From Nevskiaceae bacterium (lineage in GTDB: Bacteria > Pseudomonadota > Gammaproteobacteria > Nevskiales > Nevskiaceae): a stretch of 64,000 nt of DNA. A program made the position numbers and the translations under genes. The stretch is taken from NCBI GenBank assembly GCA_004297005.1, contig SCVA01000052.1:19700-83699 (forward strand). The letters are read 5' to 3'. Below, piece after piece: positions 51,239 to 59,612 of the stretch; position 1 is the stretch's first letter; each line of letters starts with the position of its first letter. The notes below the pieces were generated by a model. That model worked only from the letters and a program-made list of their open reading frames with translations, was not told the origin of the DNA and made no database searches.

Positions 51239-52582
51239 ATGCATTTCAAGAAGACCCTGATGGCGTCGGGCCTGGCCCTGACGCTGGCGCTGCCCGTGGT
51301 GGCCAGCGCTGCTGCCGACCCCCGTGACCTCGAAATCGAGCAACTCAAGCAGCGCCTGCAAGCGCTGGAGGCGATCGTGCAGAAGCTCAGCGCCGCCGCG
51401 CCGACGGCAGTGCCACCGCCCAGCTTGCCGGCACCGCCGCCGCTGGCCGTCGCGCCGCCCCCGGCGAACGGCAATGCCTTCAACCCCAAGATCAGCTTGA
51501 TCCTCGACGGCAGCGCCGCCCGCTACAGCAGCGCGGCGCCTAGCGAGATTCCCGGCTTTCTGCTCGGCGAGGAAACCGGCCCCCGGCCCGAAGGCCTCTC
51601 GCTCGGCGAGTCGGAGCTGGCCATCGAGGCCAATATCGACCAGAGCTTCCACGGCTGGACCACGCTGGCGCTGTCGCCGGAAGGCGGTGTCGGCGTCGAG
51701 GAGGCCTATATCAACACCCTGGCGTTGCCCTATGGCCTGGGGCTGAAGTTTGGCCGCTTCTTCTCCGACATCGGCTACCAGAATCACCAGCACGCGCATG
51801 CCTGGGAGTTCGCCGACGCGCCCCTGGTGTACAGCGCCATGCTCGGCAACCAGTTGGGCGACGACGGCGTGCAGTTGCGCTGGCTGGCGCCCACCGATCT
51901 GTTCCTGGAGTTCGGCGCCGAGGCCCTGCGCGGCGCCGGCTTTCCGGCCGGAGGAGCTGATCGCCCGAGCATCAAGGCCTACACCGGCTTCGTGCACCTG
52001 GGTGGCGATGTCGGCAGCGGTGGCTCCTGGCGGCTGGGGCTTTCGCATCTGGAGGCCGATGCCGACGACCGTCGTACCGGCGAAGACCTGGAGACCAGCT
52101 TCACCGGCAAGAGTCGTCTCAGCATTCTCGATGCCGTCTACAAGTGGGCGCCGGACGGCAACCCGGCGGCGACCAATTTCGTCGCGCAGGCCGAGTACTT
52201 CTACCGCCACGAGAACGGCGTACTGGTCTACGACCCGGAAGGCAGCGCCGACTTCAGCAGCTACCGCGGCAGCCAGCGCGGCTTCTACGTGCAGGGCGTC
52301 TACCAGTTCATGCCGCGCTGGCGTGTGGGCGCGCGCTACGACCGCCTGAGTGCCAGCAACCAGCTCGACAACCCGCTGGCCGGCACCGCCCTGGAGCAGC
52401 TCGCCAAGGGCGGCGACAGTCCGCAGCGCTACAGCCTGATGACCGATTTCTCCAACAGCGAATTCAGCCGCTTCCGCCTGCAGTTCAACCGCGACGAAAC
52501 GCGCCCCGAGGGCGAAACCGACAACCAGGTTCTCGTCCAGTACATCTTCAGCCTGGGTGCACACCCGGCGCATCAGTTCTAG
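51239..52582 (+). CDS. Porin-like outer-membrane protein of the zinc operon
   Basis: 447 aa. The signal peptide KKTLMASGLALTLALPVVASAAA is followed by a short coiled coil (LEIEQLKQRLQALEAIVQKL), a proline-rich linker, then a ~370-residue beta-barrel with alternating aromatic/Gly strands ending SLGAHPAHQF (terminal Phe, as in porins). YINTLALPYGLGLKFGRFF and YKWAPDG are typical of phosphate/metal-selective porin-like families. The coiled-coil plus linker at the N-terminus is seen in OprP-type trimers. Located between the Cys/His protein and znuA, it may pass zinc or a zinc complex across the outer membrane (inference). Confidence 0.7.
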   Translation: MHFKKTLMASGLALTLALPVVASAAADPRDLEIEQLKQRLQALEAIVQKLSAAAPTAVPPPSLPAPPPLAVAPPPANGNAFNPKISLILDGSAARYSSAAPSEIPGFLLGEETGPRPEGLSLGESELAIEANIDQSFHGWTTLALSPEGGVGVEEAYINTLALPYGLGLKFGRFFSDIGYQNHQHAHAWEFADAPLVYSAMLGNQLGDDGVQLRWLAPTDLFLEFGAEALRGAGFPAGGADRPSIKAYTGFVHLGGDVGSGGSWRLGLSHLEADADDRRTGEDLETSFTGKSRLSILDAVYKWAPDGNPAATNFVAQAEYFYRHENGVLVYDPEGSADFSSYRGSQRGFYVQGVYQFMPRWRVGARYDRLSASNQLDNPLAGTALEQLAKGGDSPQRYSLMTDFSNSEFSRFRLQFNRDETRPEGETDNQVLVQYIFSLGAHPAHQF

Positions 52583-52591
52583 GAGTTGGCC

Positions 52592-53590
52592 ATGTCTCTC
52601 AGCAAGCTGTTCGATACCCTGGTGCCTGCCCGCCAAAACGCCCCCACCCATTCCCTCCCCCGCGAGCGGGGGAGGGCGAGGGAGGGGGCGTTGGCACTGG
52701 CGCTCATTGCCGCAACCCTGTTTTGTGCGCCGGCCCAGGCCGCCCTGAAAGTGTTTGCCTGCGAACCGGAATGGGCGGCCCTGGCGACCGAGCTGGGTGG
52801 CAGCGATGTCGAGGTCTACAGCGCCACCACCGCGCTGCAGGATGTGCACAAGATTCAGCCGCGCCCGAGCCTGATCGCCAAGTACCACCAGGCCGATCTC
52901 AGTGTCTGCACCGGTGCCGAGTTGGAGCTGGCCTGGCTGTCGCCGCTGGCCGAGAAGGGCAGCAACCCCAAGCTGCTGCCGGGCGCGGCGGGCGCCTTCG
53001 AGGCCAGCCGCTTCGTGCAGATGATGGACCTGCCGAGCCGGCTGGACCGCAGCGAGGGCGATGTGCATCCCTATGGCAATCCGCACATTCAGACCGCGCC
53101 CGACAACATCGCCGCGGTGGCCAAGGCGCTGGCGCTGAAGCTGGAACAGATTGATGCCGCGCATGCCGCTGGCTACCAGCAGCGCTACGCCGCCTTCAGC
53201 AGCCGCTGGACCGCGGCGATGCAGCAATGGCAGGCGCGCGCCGCGGCGCTCAAGGGCGTGGCGGTGATCAGCGGCCATAAGAGCTGGTCCTACCTCTACC
53301 GCTGGCTGGGCATGCAGGAGCTGGCGACGCTGGAGCCCAAGCCGGGCATTCCGCCCAGCGCCGCGCATCTGGAGGAGGTGCTGGCGGGCCTAAAGACCAA
53401 GCCGGCGAAGATGGTGATCTACGCGGCCTACCAGGACCGTCGTCCGGCCGACTGGATGGCCGAGCATGCCGGCATCCCGGCGGTCGAGCTGCCGTTCTCG
53501 GTCGGTGGCGCGCCTGGCACCGACGATCTGTTCGGTCTGTTCGACGTGACCATCGCCCGCTTGCTGAAGGCCGCTGGAGCGGCGTCATGA
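52592..53590 (+). CDS. znuA: ZnuA-like metal ABC transporter substrate-binding protein
   Basis: 332 aa, ATG with AGGAG 7 bp upstream. The mature domain begins LKVFACEPEWAALATELGG, a standard start of cluster 9/A-I binding proteins. Likely metal ligands are His in LQDVHKIQPRPS, DVHPYGNPH and ISGHKSWSY. No long His-rich loop is present. The N-terminus is odd: a family A palindromic repeat encodes the ~18 residues from NAPTHSLPRERG onward, placed before the signal hydrophobic core (ALALALIAATLFCA), giving an n-region of over 30 residues. The stop overlaps the first mini-ORF by ATGA. Expected role: periplasmic zinc or manganese binding for the ZnuB-like permease. Confidence 0.87.
   Translation: MSLSKLFDTLVPARQNAPTHSLPRERGRAREGALALALIAATLFCAPAQAALKVFACEPEWAALATELGGSDVEVYSATTALQDVHKIQPRPSLIAKYHQADLSVCTGAELELAWLSPLAEKGSNPKLLPGAAGAFEASRFVQMMDLPSRLDRSEGDVHPYGNPHIQTAPDNIAAVAKALALKLEQIDAAHAAGYQQRYAAFSSRWTAAMQQWQARAAALKGVAVISGHKSWSYLYRWLGMQELATLEPKPGIPPSAAHLEEVLAGLKTKPAKMVIYAAYQDRRPADWMAEHAGIPAVELPFSVGGAPGTDDLFGLFDVTIARLLKAAGAAS
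52641..52691. repeat. GC-rich palindromic repeat (family A) inside the znuA coding region
   Basis: CCCTCCCCCGC-GA-GCGGGGGAGGG (52653-52676) with flanking GCCCCCACCC, nearly identical to the intergenic copy at 20501-20537. It is in frame and translated within the znuA signal-peptide region. Confidence 0.75.
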
Positions 53591-53682
53591 ACAGACTCGC
53601 CGCGTTAGCAGCGGCTGTGAATGACGCCAGCCGCCGACAGCACGCGCTGTCATCGAGTGACCGATTTACGGAGGCGTCATGA
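53587..53682 (+). CDS. Mini-ORF A, 31 aa
   Basis: Encodes M-N-R-L-A-A-L-A-A-A-V-N-D followed by ASRRQHALSSSDRFTEAS. The ATG overlaps the znuA stop (ATGA) and its own stop overlaps the next mini-ORF the same way. GGAG lies upstream within znuA. Function unknown; it may be a real peptide or just a by-product of a duplicated translation-initiation module. Confidence 0.35.
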   Translation: MNRLAALAAAVNDASRRQHALSSSDRFTEAS

Positions 53683-53774
53683 ACAGACCCGCCGCGCTAG
53701 CAGCGGCTGTGAATGACGCCGGCCGCCGACAGCACGCGCTGTCATCGAGTGACCGATTTACGGAGGCGGCATGA
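53679..53774 (+). CDS. Mini-ORF B, 31 aa
   Basis: A near copy of mini-ORF A (L4P, S15G and S31A by reading; one synonymous Leu codon change). Preceded by GGAGG at the usual distance. ATGA overlaps on both sides keep it translationally coupled. Confidence 0.35.
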   Translation: MNRPAALAAAVNDAGRRQHALSSSDRFTEAA

Positions 53775-53869
53775 ACAGACCCGCCGCGTTAGCAGCGGCT
53801 GTGAATGACGCCGGCCGCCGACGGCAGGAACATTCCTCGAGTTCCCGGTTCACGGAGGCGGCCCAATGA
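53771..53869 (+). CDS. Mini-ORF C, 32 aa
   Basis: The N-terminal half is identical in sense to copy B; the second half diverges but remains in frame ([17 protein letters not shown]). Several changes are synonymous (CGA/CGG, TTT/TTC), and the length difference is exactly 3 bp. The stop overlaps the znuB ATG (ATGA). Confidence 0.35.
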   Translation: MNRPAALAAAVNDAGRRRQEHSSSSRFTEAAQ

Positions 53870-54687
53870 GCCTGTCCGACTTTGCCTTCAACTGGTCGCT
53901 GCTGGGCCCGCCTTTACTGGCGGGCCTTCTGGTGGTTTCGACGCACGTGCTGCTCGGCCGCAAGGTGCTGGAGCGCGGCATCATCTTCATCGACCTCACC
54001 ATCGCCCAGGTGGCGGCACTCGGCGTGATCGCCGTCGGTGCGCTGGGCTGGGCTCCGGACGAGGGCAGCGACTGGCGCACCCAGGCCGCCGCCGGCGTCG
54101 CCGCATTGCTGGCGGCGGCGCTGTTGACCTGGACCGAGCGGCATTTCCGCAAGGTGCAGGAGGCGCTGATCGGCAGCCTCTACGTGCTCACCGCCAGCGT
54201 CGCCATCCTGGTGCTGGCCGGCAATCCGCACGGCGCCGAGCATCTGCAGGAGTTGCTGACCGGACAGATTCTCTGGGTGGGCTACCACGCGCTGATTCCG
54301 GTCGCCGTGCTGTATGCCGGCATCCTCGCCGCCTGGTTGCTGTGGGCGCGCACACGGCCGGCGCTGTTCTATTTCCTGTTCGCGCTCACCGTCACCGCCT
54401 CGGTGCAACTGGTGGGCGTGTATCTGGTGTTCGCCTCGCTGATCCTGCCGGCGCTGGCGAGCTTCGGCTTGGGCGAGAAGCGCGGCCTGCTGCTGGGCTA
54501 TGGCGTCGGTGCCGCCGGCTACTTTCTGGGGCTGTGGCTGTCGGTGCCCTACGATCTGCCGGCGGGGCCGTTCATCGTGGTGATGCTGGCCAGCCTTGCC
54601 TTGCTGGCGGCGCTGCTGCGGCGCTGTTGCCGGGCTGCCGAAAGCTCAGGTTCTCGGCGCGGTGCCGATGATCAGCATGCCCACTAG
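53866..54687 (+). CDS. znuB: ZnuB-like metal ABC transporter permease (ABC-3 family)
   Basis: 273 aa with ~8 membrane helices. It starts [42 protein letters not shown], an ABC-3 family pattern in which the cytoplasmic loop corresponds to the usual GDAL/SHA region. The later helices [15 protein letters not shown] and [29 protein letters not shown] are characteristic. The C-terminus [10 protein letters not shown] is His-containing. It should pair with the ZnuA-like protein, but no ATPase gene (znuC) is found in the operon or anywhere in the window. Its last 42 bp overlap the 3' end of ynfA on the other strand. Confidence 0.87.
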   Translation: MSLSDFAFNWSLLGPPLLAGLLVVSTHVLLGRKVLERGIIFIDLTIAQVAALGVIAVGALGWAPDEGSDWRTQAAAGVAALLAAALLTWTERHFRKVQEALIGSLYVLTASVAILVLAGNPHGAEHLQELLTGQILWVGYHALIPVAVLYAGILAAWLLWARTRPALFYFLFALTVTASVQLVGVYLVFASLILPALASFGLGEKRGLLLGYGVGAAGYFLGLWLSVPYDLPAGPFIVVMLASLALLAALLRRCCRAAESSGSRRGADDQHAH

Positions 54688-54975
54688 GCAGAGCCCGATG
54701 CCGATCCAGTCGGTGCTCAAGGGGCGCACGCCGTCCACTGCCCACAGCCAGAGCAGCGCCACCGCGACATAGACACCGCCATAGGCGGCGTACACCCGCC
54801 CGGCGGCCGTCGGATGCAGGCTCAGCAGCCAGACGAACAAGGCGAGGCTGGACGCCGCCGGCAGCAGCAGCCAGGCGCTACGGCCCTGGCGCAGCCACAG
54901 CCAGGGCAGGTAGCAACCGATGATTTCGGCCAGGGCCGTGAGCACGAACAGCCCGAGCGTGCGGGCTTGTTCCAT
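54646..54975 (-). CDS. ynfA: YnfA family membrane protein (UPF0060)
   Basis: 109 aa with four membrane helices: [59 protein letters not shown] and [29 protein letters not shown] and [14 protein letters not shown] are the family's conserved blocks. YnfA is an SMR-like small inner-membrane protein, proposed to be an exporter. The start overlaps the gspB stop by one base (TGATG arrangement on the minus strand). Convergent with znuB. Confidence 0.93.
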   Translation of the reverse strand: MEQARTLGLFVLTALAEIIGCYLPWLWLRQGRSAWLLLPAASSLALFVWLLSLHPTAAGRVYAAYGGVYVAVALLWLWAVDGVRPLSTDWIGIGLCLVGMLIIGTAPRT

Positions 54976-55733
54976 CAGTGCGGCATTTCCTGCAGCACCT
55001 TGGTGCCGCGGTGCTCCAGCACCACGCCCTCGGGCACGATTTCGACCACCCTGGGGCCTTCGACCAGGGTGTCGGTTTCGCGGTACTTCTTGCCGTTGAT
55101 GAGCACGAAGCGGCGTAGCGGATTGGGGTCGTAGACGTGCACCTGCACGCTCAGCGCCGGGAACTCGCTGCGGAAGCTCGGCGGCATGTCCTTGAGCGGC
55201 AGCGGCTCGGGGCTGCGTGCCGCCGGAGCCGGTGCCGGCTCGGCTGCTATCTCGGGGGTCTCGCCGCCTGGCGGAACGGGCTGTGGTTCGGTCTCCGGTT
55301 GAGGTGCCGGTCCGGAAGACTCGGGAGCGTCGTCGAGCACCTCGTCGAGCGTGGCGGCGTCCGCGCCCAGGTCGGAGACCAGCGGTTCCGCCAGGCGCTC
55401 CGGATCCACCCGCAGGGCCGGCGCGGGCTCGAGGGTGGGCTCGGTCGGAGCCACGAAAGTCGGCGAGGGTGGCGTGGTGCTCGCGACTTCCGGTGCTGCG
55501 GGCGGCTGCGCGGGAGGCGTCTGGCCACGGCTGAGCAGCCACCAGGTCAGGCCCGCCACCAGAAACACCGCAGCCACCGTCAGCGCGGTGCGGATCATCA
55601 GCGCGGTTTCGTTCTGGCGCTGCGCGCGGCCCGGGCCCGGCGGCGGCCGGTTCAGCGCCTCGTCGATGGCCGGGGCCTGGCCGGCGTGTCGCTCGCGCTC
55701 GGATTTCTGCAGGGCGTCGAGGATGAAACTCAT
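54975..55733 (-). CDS. gspB: General secretion pathway protein GspB (ExeB-type)
   Basis: 252 aa. The N-terminus [16 protein letters not shown] is the GspB/PulB signature. A single membrane helix lies at ~46-66 ([21 protein letters not shown]). A long Pro/Glu-rich periplasmic linker follows, and a C-terminal GspB domain (~180-252: [27 protein letters not shown], ending [16 protein letters not shown]). Together with the ExeA ATPase encoded next to it (4-bp overlap), it helps assemble the type II secretin through the peptidoglycan. No gspC-N genes are in the window. Confidence 0.93.
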   Translation of the reverse strand: MSFILDALQKSERERHAGQAPAIDEALNRPPPGPGRAQRQNETALMIRTALTVAAVFLVAGLTWWLLSRGQTPPAQPPAAPEVASTTPPSPTFVAPTEPTLEPAPALRVDPERLAEPLVSDLGADAATLDEVLDDAPESSGPAPQPETEPQPVPPGGETPEIAAEPAPAPAARSPEPLPLKDMPPSFRSEFPALSVQVHVYDPNPLRRFVLINGKKYRETDTLVEGPRVVEIVPEGVVLEHRGTKVLQEMPH

Positions 55734-57481
55734 GGGCGTTTCCGGAGCTGGGGACTGCCCTGACGGTCGGACAGTGCCTGCAGTGTGCGGGCTCCGGCGA
55801 TGCCGTCGGGCCTTATGCCGTGGATGGTCTGGAAGCGCTGCACCGCCTCGCGCAGCTCGGCGTCCCAGCGGCTATCGAGCGGGTCGCCCACGCTGCGCTT
55901 GAGGCGCTCGGCCAGACGCTGGCGCAACCACTGGATCGGCTCGCCGCGAATCTCCGGGCCGATGCTCATCTCGTCGGTCTCGCGCTTCCACAGCAGCAGG
56001 TACTCGCCGGTCCACAGCGGATCGAGCTCGCGCAGCGTGAAGCTGCTGCCGCCCTGTTCGCCGAGCAGCACGGCGCGTTCGTCGCCGAGTTCGCGCAGCA
56101 GCACATAGCGCAGCTCGCCATCCACCGACAGGGTCAGCACCGCCGGCGCATTCATCGCCATCAGATCGCTCCACTCGCCGTTGCCCTTGAGGCATTCCAG
56201 GCGGAAGCGGTGCAGGGCGCGGCAGACCTTCTCGTTGCCGGCGCGGAAGTCCTTGTCCCAGAGCCTTCCCAGTCTCGGCATCAGGCTGTTGAGCGGGGCG
56301 CTGGCGGCGTTGACGCGGTCGATCACGCTCCTCATCGCCGGCGGCGGTGTGGCGACCGGCGGAGGGACCGCAACCGGGGCCGCGGGTGCCGGCGAGAGGA
56401 CGGTCGCGCTAGTGGCGGGTGGCAGGCTGGCCGCCGCCGGCGGCGCGGTGGCTGGCTCTGGCACAGCGGGCACGTCGACCGTGGTTGAGCTGGCCTCGGT
56501 GGCTGGAGTCTCGGACTGCGGCGTCGAAGTCGTCGCCGGCCAGGGCCAGTGCTGACGCAGGAGCAGCGCCGCGACCACCAGACCGACGGCGGCCAGGCCG
56601 ATTTCCACGCTGCGCAGCGTGGGCAGGGGAATGCGCGGCAGGCGGAAGTTGAACTGCGGACGCTGCGCGGCGATCGGCTTGCCCAGCGCCTCCTCGGCAG
56701 CCTTGTGGACGATCTCCGGGGTCACCTGTCGCAGACCCTGGGCGTAGGCGCCGAGCAGGGCGCGGTCGCAGATGATGTTGACCAGCCGCGGCACGCCGCC
56801 GGCGTGCTTGTGCACGGCTTTCATCGCCGCCGGAGTGAACAGGTCACGGGCGCCACCGGCGATCTGCAGACGGTGGGCGATGTACTCGCCGGTCTCCACC
56901 GCATCCAGCGGCGTCAGGTGGTAACGGGCGGTGATGCGCTGGGCGAGCTGGCGCAGATCCTGGCGGGCCAGCAGCTCGGCCAGCTCCGGCTGGCCGATCA
57001 GCATGATCCGCAGCAGTTTTTCCTTGGTGGTTTCCAGGTTGGTGAGCAGGCGCACCTGCTCCAGCACTTCCGGCGCCAGTTGCTGGGCCTCGTCGATGAT
57101 CAGCACCGTGCGCCGGCCGTTGGCGTGCTGCTCCAGCAGATAGGCGTTGAGCGCATCCACCAGCGTCTTGAGGCTGGGCTGCTCGCCGTAGCGCACGCCC
57201 AGCTCGTCGCAGATGCTCTGCACGAACTCCTGCTCCGACTGGCGCGGGTTGTGGATCATCGCCACGTCGACGTTCTGGAGCTTCTGCGCCAGCAGGGTGC
57301 GGATGATGGTGGTCTTGCCGGTGCCGACCTCGCCGGTCAGCTGCACGAAGCCGCCGTACTGGCCGGTGCCATACAGCAGATGCCCGAGCGCCTCCTGGTG
57401 GCGCGGGCTCATGTAGAGGTACGCGGGGTCCGGGGCGATCGAGAACGGGACTTCCCGCAGGTTGAAGAAGCTGGTGTACAC
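55730..57481 (-). CDS. exeA: ExeA-type AAA ATPase with peptidoglycan-binding domain
   Basis: 583 aa. The N-terminus [24 protein letters not shown] is the family hallmark. Walker A is [13 protein letters not shown] (48-60), Walker B is [12 protein letters not shown] (~120-130), and the AAA domain runs to ~265. One membrane helix lies at ~290-310 ([17 protein letters not shown]), followed by a Pro/Ala-rich periplasmic linker. A C-terminal peptidoglycan-binding module at ~520-580 reads [21 protein letters not shown]. ExeA forms a complex with GspB/ExeB for secretin localisation. The stop overlaps the gspB start, confirming the operon exeA-gspB-ynfA. Confidence 0.93.
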   Translation of the reverse strand: MYTSFFNLREVPFSIAPDPAYLYMSPRHQEALGHLLYGTGQYGGFVQLTGEVGTGKTTIIRTLLAQKLQNVDVAMIHNPRQSEQEFVQSICDELGVRYGEQPSLKTLVDALNAYLLEQHANGRRTVLIIDEAQQLAPEVLEQVRLLTNLETTKEKLLRIMLIGQPELAELLARQDLRQLAQRITARYHLTPLDAVETGEYIAHRLQIAGGARDLFTPAAMKAVHKHAGGVPRLVNIICDRALLGAYAQGLRQVTPEIVHKAAEEALGKPIAAQRPQFNFRLPRIPLPTLRSVEIGLAAVGLVVAALLLRQHWPWPATTSTPQSETPATEASSTTVDVPAVPEPATAPPAAASLPPATSATVLSPAPAAPVAVPPPVATPPPAMRSVIDRVNAASAPLNSLMPRLGRLWDKDFRAGNEKVCRALHRFRLECLKGNGEWSDLMAMNAPAVLTLSVDGELRYVLLRELGDERAVLLGEQGGSSFTLRELDPLWTGEYLLLWKRETDEMSIGPEIRGEPIQWLRQRLAERLKRSVGDPLDSRWDAELREAVQRFQTIHGIRPDGIAGARTLQALSDRQGSPQLRKRP

Positions 57482-57535
57482 GGCAGGAGGCGGAGTGGTG
57501 AAGCTGGATTCTAGCCGCTGCCGGCCCTCGCGGAC

Positions 57536-58006
57536 TCAGCCCGGAGGCGGTAGCCGCATCTTCACGTGCAGGATGCCGTCCTCCAGCTCCGGTTCGGAGA
57601 CGGTGACGAAACCAAAGCTGGCGTAGAAGCCTTCCAGACGCTGCTGAGCCCAGATCAGGATCGGGCTCCGCGGAAAGCGCTCGCGGCTGCCACGGATGCT
57701 TTCCGCCATCAGCCGTCGACCGGCGCCGCTGCGACGCACCGACAGTGGCACTACAACCCGGCCGATCGAGCACTCCGGATACTTCTCGCCCGGCGGCAGC
57801 AGGCGCGAATAGCCGATCAGCGCGCCGCCGGCGTCGTGCATCAGCAGATGCTCGGAGTTCTGGTCGTGGTCGTCGAGGTCGAGGAACACGCAGTTCTGCT
57901 CCACCACAAACACTTCGCTGCGCAGCTTCAGCAGCGCGTAGAGATCGGTGTTGCGGAGTTCGGAAAAACGCTGCCAGGAAAAATGTTCGGTCATCGCGGC
58001 GGACAT
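57536..58006 (-). CDS. elaA: GNAT acetyltransferase, ElaA-like
   Basis: 156 aa from 58006; ATG 57994 (MTEHFSWQRF) is an alternative and perhaps better start, because the first ATG lies next to the T-run of the upstream terminator. LYALLKLRSEVFVVEQNC and DLDDHDQNSEHLLM are ElaA hallmarks. The GNAT acetyl-CoA motif A is IGRVVVPLSVRRSGAGRRLM, and ILIWAQQRLEGFYASFGFVTVSE follows. Cytosolic, acceptor unknown. Tandem with the downstream OM protein gene only by orientation; a terminator separates them. Confidence 0.88.
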   Translation of the reverse strand: MSAAMTEHFSWQRFSELRNTDLYALLKLRSEVFVVEQNCVFLDLDDHDQNSEHLLMHDAGGALIGYSRLLPPGEKYPECSIGRVVVPLSVRRSGAGRRLMAESIRGSRERFPRSPILIWAQQRLEGFYASFGFVTVSEPELEDGILHVKMRLPPPG

Positions 58007-58036
58007 AAAAAAACGGCGCGGTGTCGACCGCGCCGT
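58007..58036 (-). terminator. Intrinsic terminator after the small barrel protein gene
   Basis: On the minus strand, ACGGCGCGG-TCGACA-CCGCGCCGT is followed by a run of T. It lies 18 bp past the stop of the 216-aa OM protein gene. Confidence 0.85.
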
Positions 58037-58054
58037 GGTTTGAACGGTGCAGGG

Positions 58055-58705
58055 CTACTTGCCGAAGGCGTATTCCAGGCCGGCCTGCGCCACGCCGATG
58101 GAGCCGCGCTCGTTCTGGTAGAACCAATCGCCGCCCAGGCTCAGGCCCCAATGCGCGCCAAGCGCCAGCTTCAGCGCCGCGCCGGTCATCACGCCCAGGC
58201 CCTGGTCGTCGATCTTCTCATTGCCGCTGGTGCCGGTGATTTCCGACTCCTGCTGCCAGGCGATGCCGCCCAGGCGGGTGGTGAGCGAAAGCTTGTCGGT
58301 GATCGGCAGGTCTTGCCGGACACCGAGGCCGACGAACAGGCCGCCGGCGGGCTTGAGCTCGGCCAAGTCGGCGGGCAGGGCGGCCGGCCGGGTACTGCCG
58401 CCGCTGAGGGCGACGTCGTAGTTGCCCAGGCTGCCCAGCGAGGCTTCCAGGCTGAACAGCTTGCAGACCTGGTAGCCCAGGCTGCCGATCACGGCGACAT
58501 CGCGCTTGTCGATCTGGGTGCTGACCGTGTGGCCACGGGCGGCGAGCTGACTGTCGAGCTCGGAGGTCTGCGCATCCGACAGCGTCAGGCCACCACGGAT
58601 ACCGACGGTCCAAGCGCCTACCGGCGCCGCCTGCGCCAGCACCGGCAGGGTGAAAGCCACCAGGGGAAGCAGGCTACGCAGCGCAGAAATTCCTTTTAGT
58701 CGCAT
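58055..58705 (-). CDS. Small outer-membrane beta-barrel protein
   Basis: 216 aa. The signal peptide LLPLVAFTLPVLAQA has an AQA cleavage site. The mature protein starts APVGAWTVGIRGGLTLSDAQ and is made of alternating strands, e.g. RDVAVIGSLGYQVCKLFSLEASLGSLG and KLSLTTRLGGIAWQ, and ends QAGLEYAFGK. Size and pattern fit an 8-strand OmpA/OmpX/OmpW-like barrel (porin family, PF13505). Monocistronic, with its own terminator. Role unknown. Confidence 0.78.
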   Translation of the reverse strand: MRLKGISALRSLLPLVAFTLPVLAQAAPVGAWTVGIRGGLTLSDAQTSELDSQLAARGHTVSTQIDKRDVAVIGSLGYQVCKLFSLEASLGSLGNYDVALSGGSTRPAALPADLAELKPAGGLFVGLGVRQDLPITDKLSLTTRLGGIAWQQESEITGTSGNEKIDDQGLGVMTGAALKLALGAHWGLSLGGDWFYQNERGSIGVAQAGLEYAFGK

Positions 58706-58809
58706 GGTCAGGCCTCATTGTTGTCGATGTTGCACAAGAGTTTACTGGCGGCTGTCAGGCTTGGCCCATCCCTCGTTCCCGGGATTCCCTTGCCGGAACG
58801 CGAAACGCC

Positions 58810-59460
58810 CTACACCAGTCCGAGCCGGTTGGCCGCGAGGACGGCCTCGGCGCGGCTGGCTACCGCCAGCTTTCGGTATACGCCCTTGATGTGAGTATGC
58901 GCGGTGTGTGGGCTGATCGCCATTGCCTTGGCCGCCTGCGGCACCGAGTAGCCCTTGGATACCAGCAGCAGTACCTCGCGTTCGCGCTCGGTGAGCGAGT
59001 CGTTGGCGGCGACACTGGGCAGCGGCGCCACCGGTACGACGAAGTGCGACAGCAAGCGCCGGGCAATGCTCGGCGACAGCGGCGGCTGGCCGGCGAGCAT
59101 GGCCTGCAGCATTTCCGCCAACTGTTCGCGCGACTGGTCTTTGAGTATGTAGCCGGCAGCACCCAGCTTGAGGGCGGCGAACAAGTGCTCGTCGTCGTCG
59201 AAGATAGTGGCGATCACGCAGCGCGCCTCGGGCTGGCGGAGACGCAGTTGGCGCAGCACGCTCAGGCCCGGGGCGTCCGGCAGGCCGAGGTCGAGGAGGG
59301 CCAGATCGACCGGCTGCTCCATCCCCTCCAGCGCCTCGGCGGCGTTGACCGCCAAACGGCATTCGGCTTCCGGGAAGGCGCTCTTGACCGCCGCCAGCAA
59401 CCAGTCGCGGGTGCTGGACTGGTCTTCGATGATCAGGACGTGGACAGGCGATGACTCCAT
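58810..59460 (-). CDS. NarL/LuxR-type response regulator
   Basis: 216 aa from ATG 59460. Receiver domain 1-120: VHVLIIEDQSSTRDWL (acidic pocket), phospho-acceptor Asp56 in LALLDLGLPD, and the conserved Lys in GYILKDQ. A C-terminal LuxR helix-turn-helix reads LTEREREVLLLVSKGYSVPQAAKAMAISPHTAHTHIKGVYRKL. It is divergent from a short histidine kinase gene (59613) with ~150 bp between starts, so the two form a two-component pair. Targets unknown. Confidence 0.92.
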   Translation of the reverse strand: MESSPVHVLIIEDQSSTRDWLLAAVKSAFPEAECRLAVNAAEALEGMEQPVDLALLDLGLPDAPGLSVLRQLRLRQPEARCVIATIFDDDEHLFAALKLGAAGYILKDQSREQLAEMLQAMLAGQPPLSPSIARRLLSHFVVPVAPLPSVAANDSLTEREREVLLLVSKGYSVPQAAKAMAISPHTAHTHIKGVYRKLAVASRAEAVLAANRLGLV

Positions 59461-59612
59461 GGGCGAAAGGTAACCCATTGCGGCCAGCCGATGTTCCTCC
59501 CGGCTTGCTCCTCACGCTGGCATCGGCAAATCTTCACGGATCACTTCCCCATGGTCGCCACGAGAGTCATGCCACGCCGCCCGTCCAGCTTGAGCCTCTT
59601 GCCGGTGCCGGC

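Larger units (their letters stand above)
53587..53869 (+). repeat. Three tandem ~92-bp repeats between znuA and znuB
   Basis: Units begin at 53587, 53679 and 53771 (92, 92 and 95 bp). Each contains an ATG, a 31-32 codon frame and, near its end, ACGGAGGCG that serves as ribosome site for the next ATG. Units 1 and 2 differ at a handful of positions; unit 3 diverges in its second half. There are no spacers of the CRISPR type. Confidence 0.9.

Noticed and set aside
53587..53869. CRISPR-like array
   Set aside because: Units are directly adjacent with no unique spacers, are ~92 bp long and each is an open frame with a ribosome site.
59451..59612. N-terminal extension of the sensor kinase
   Set aside because: It overlaps the start of the divergent response regulator gene and has no membrane or sensor features. 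GTG 59613 starts directly at the membrane helix.
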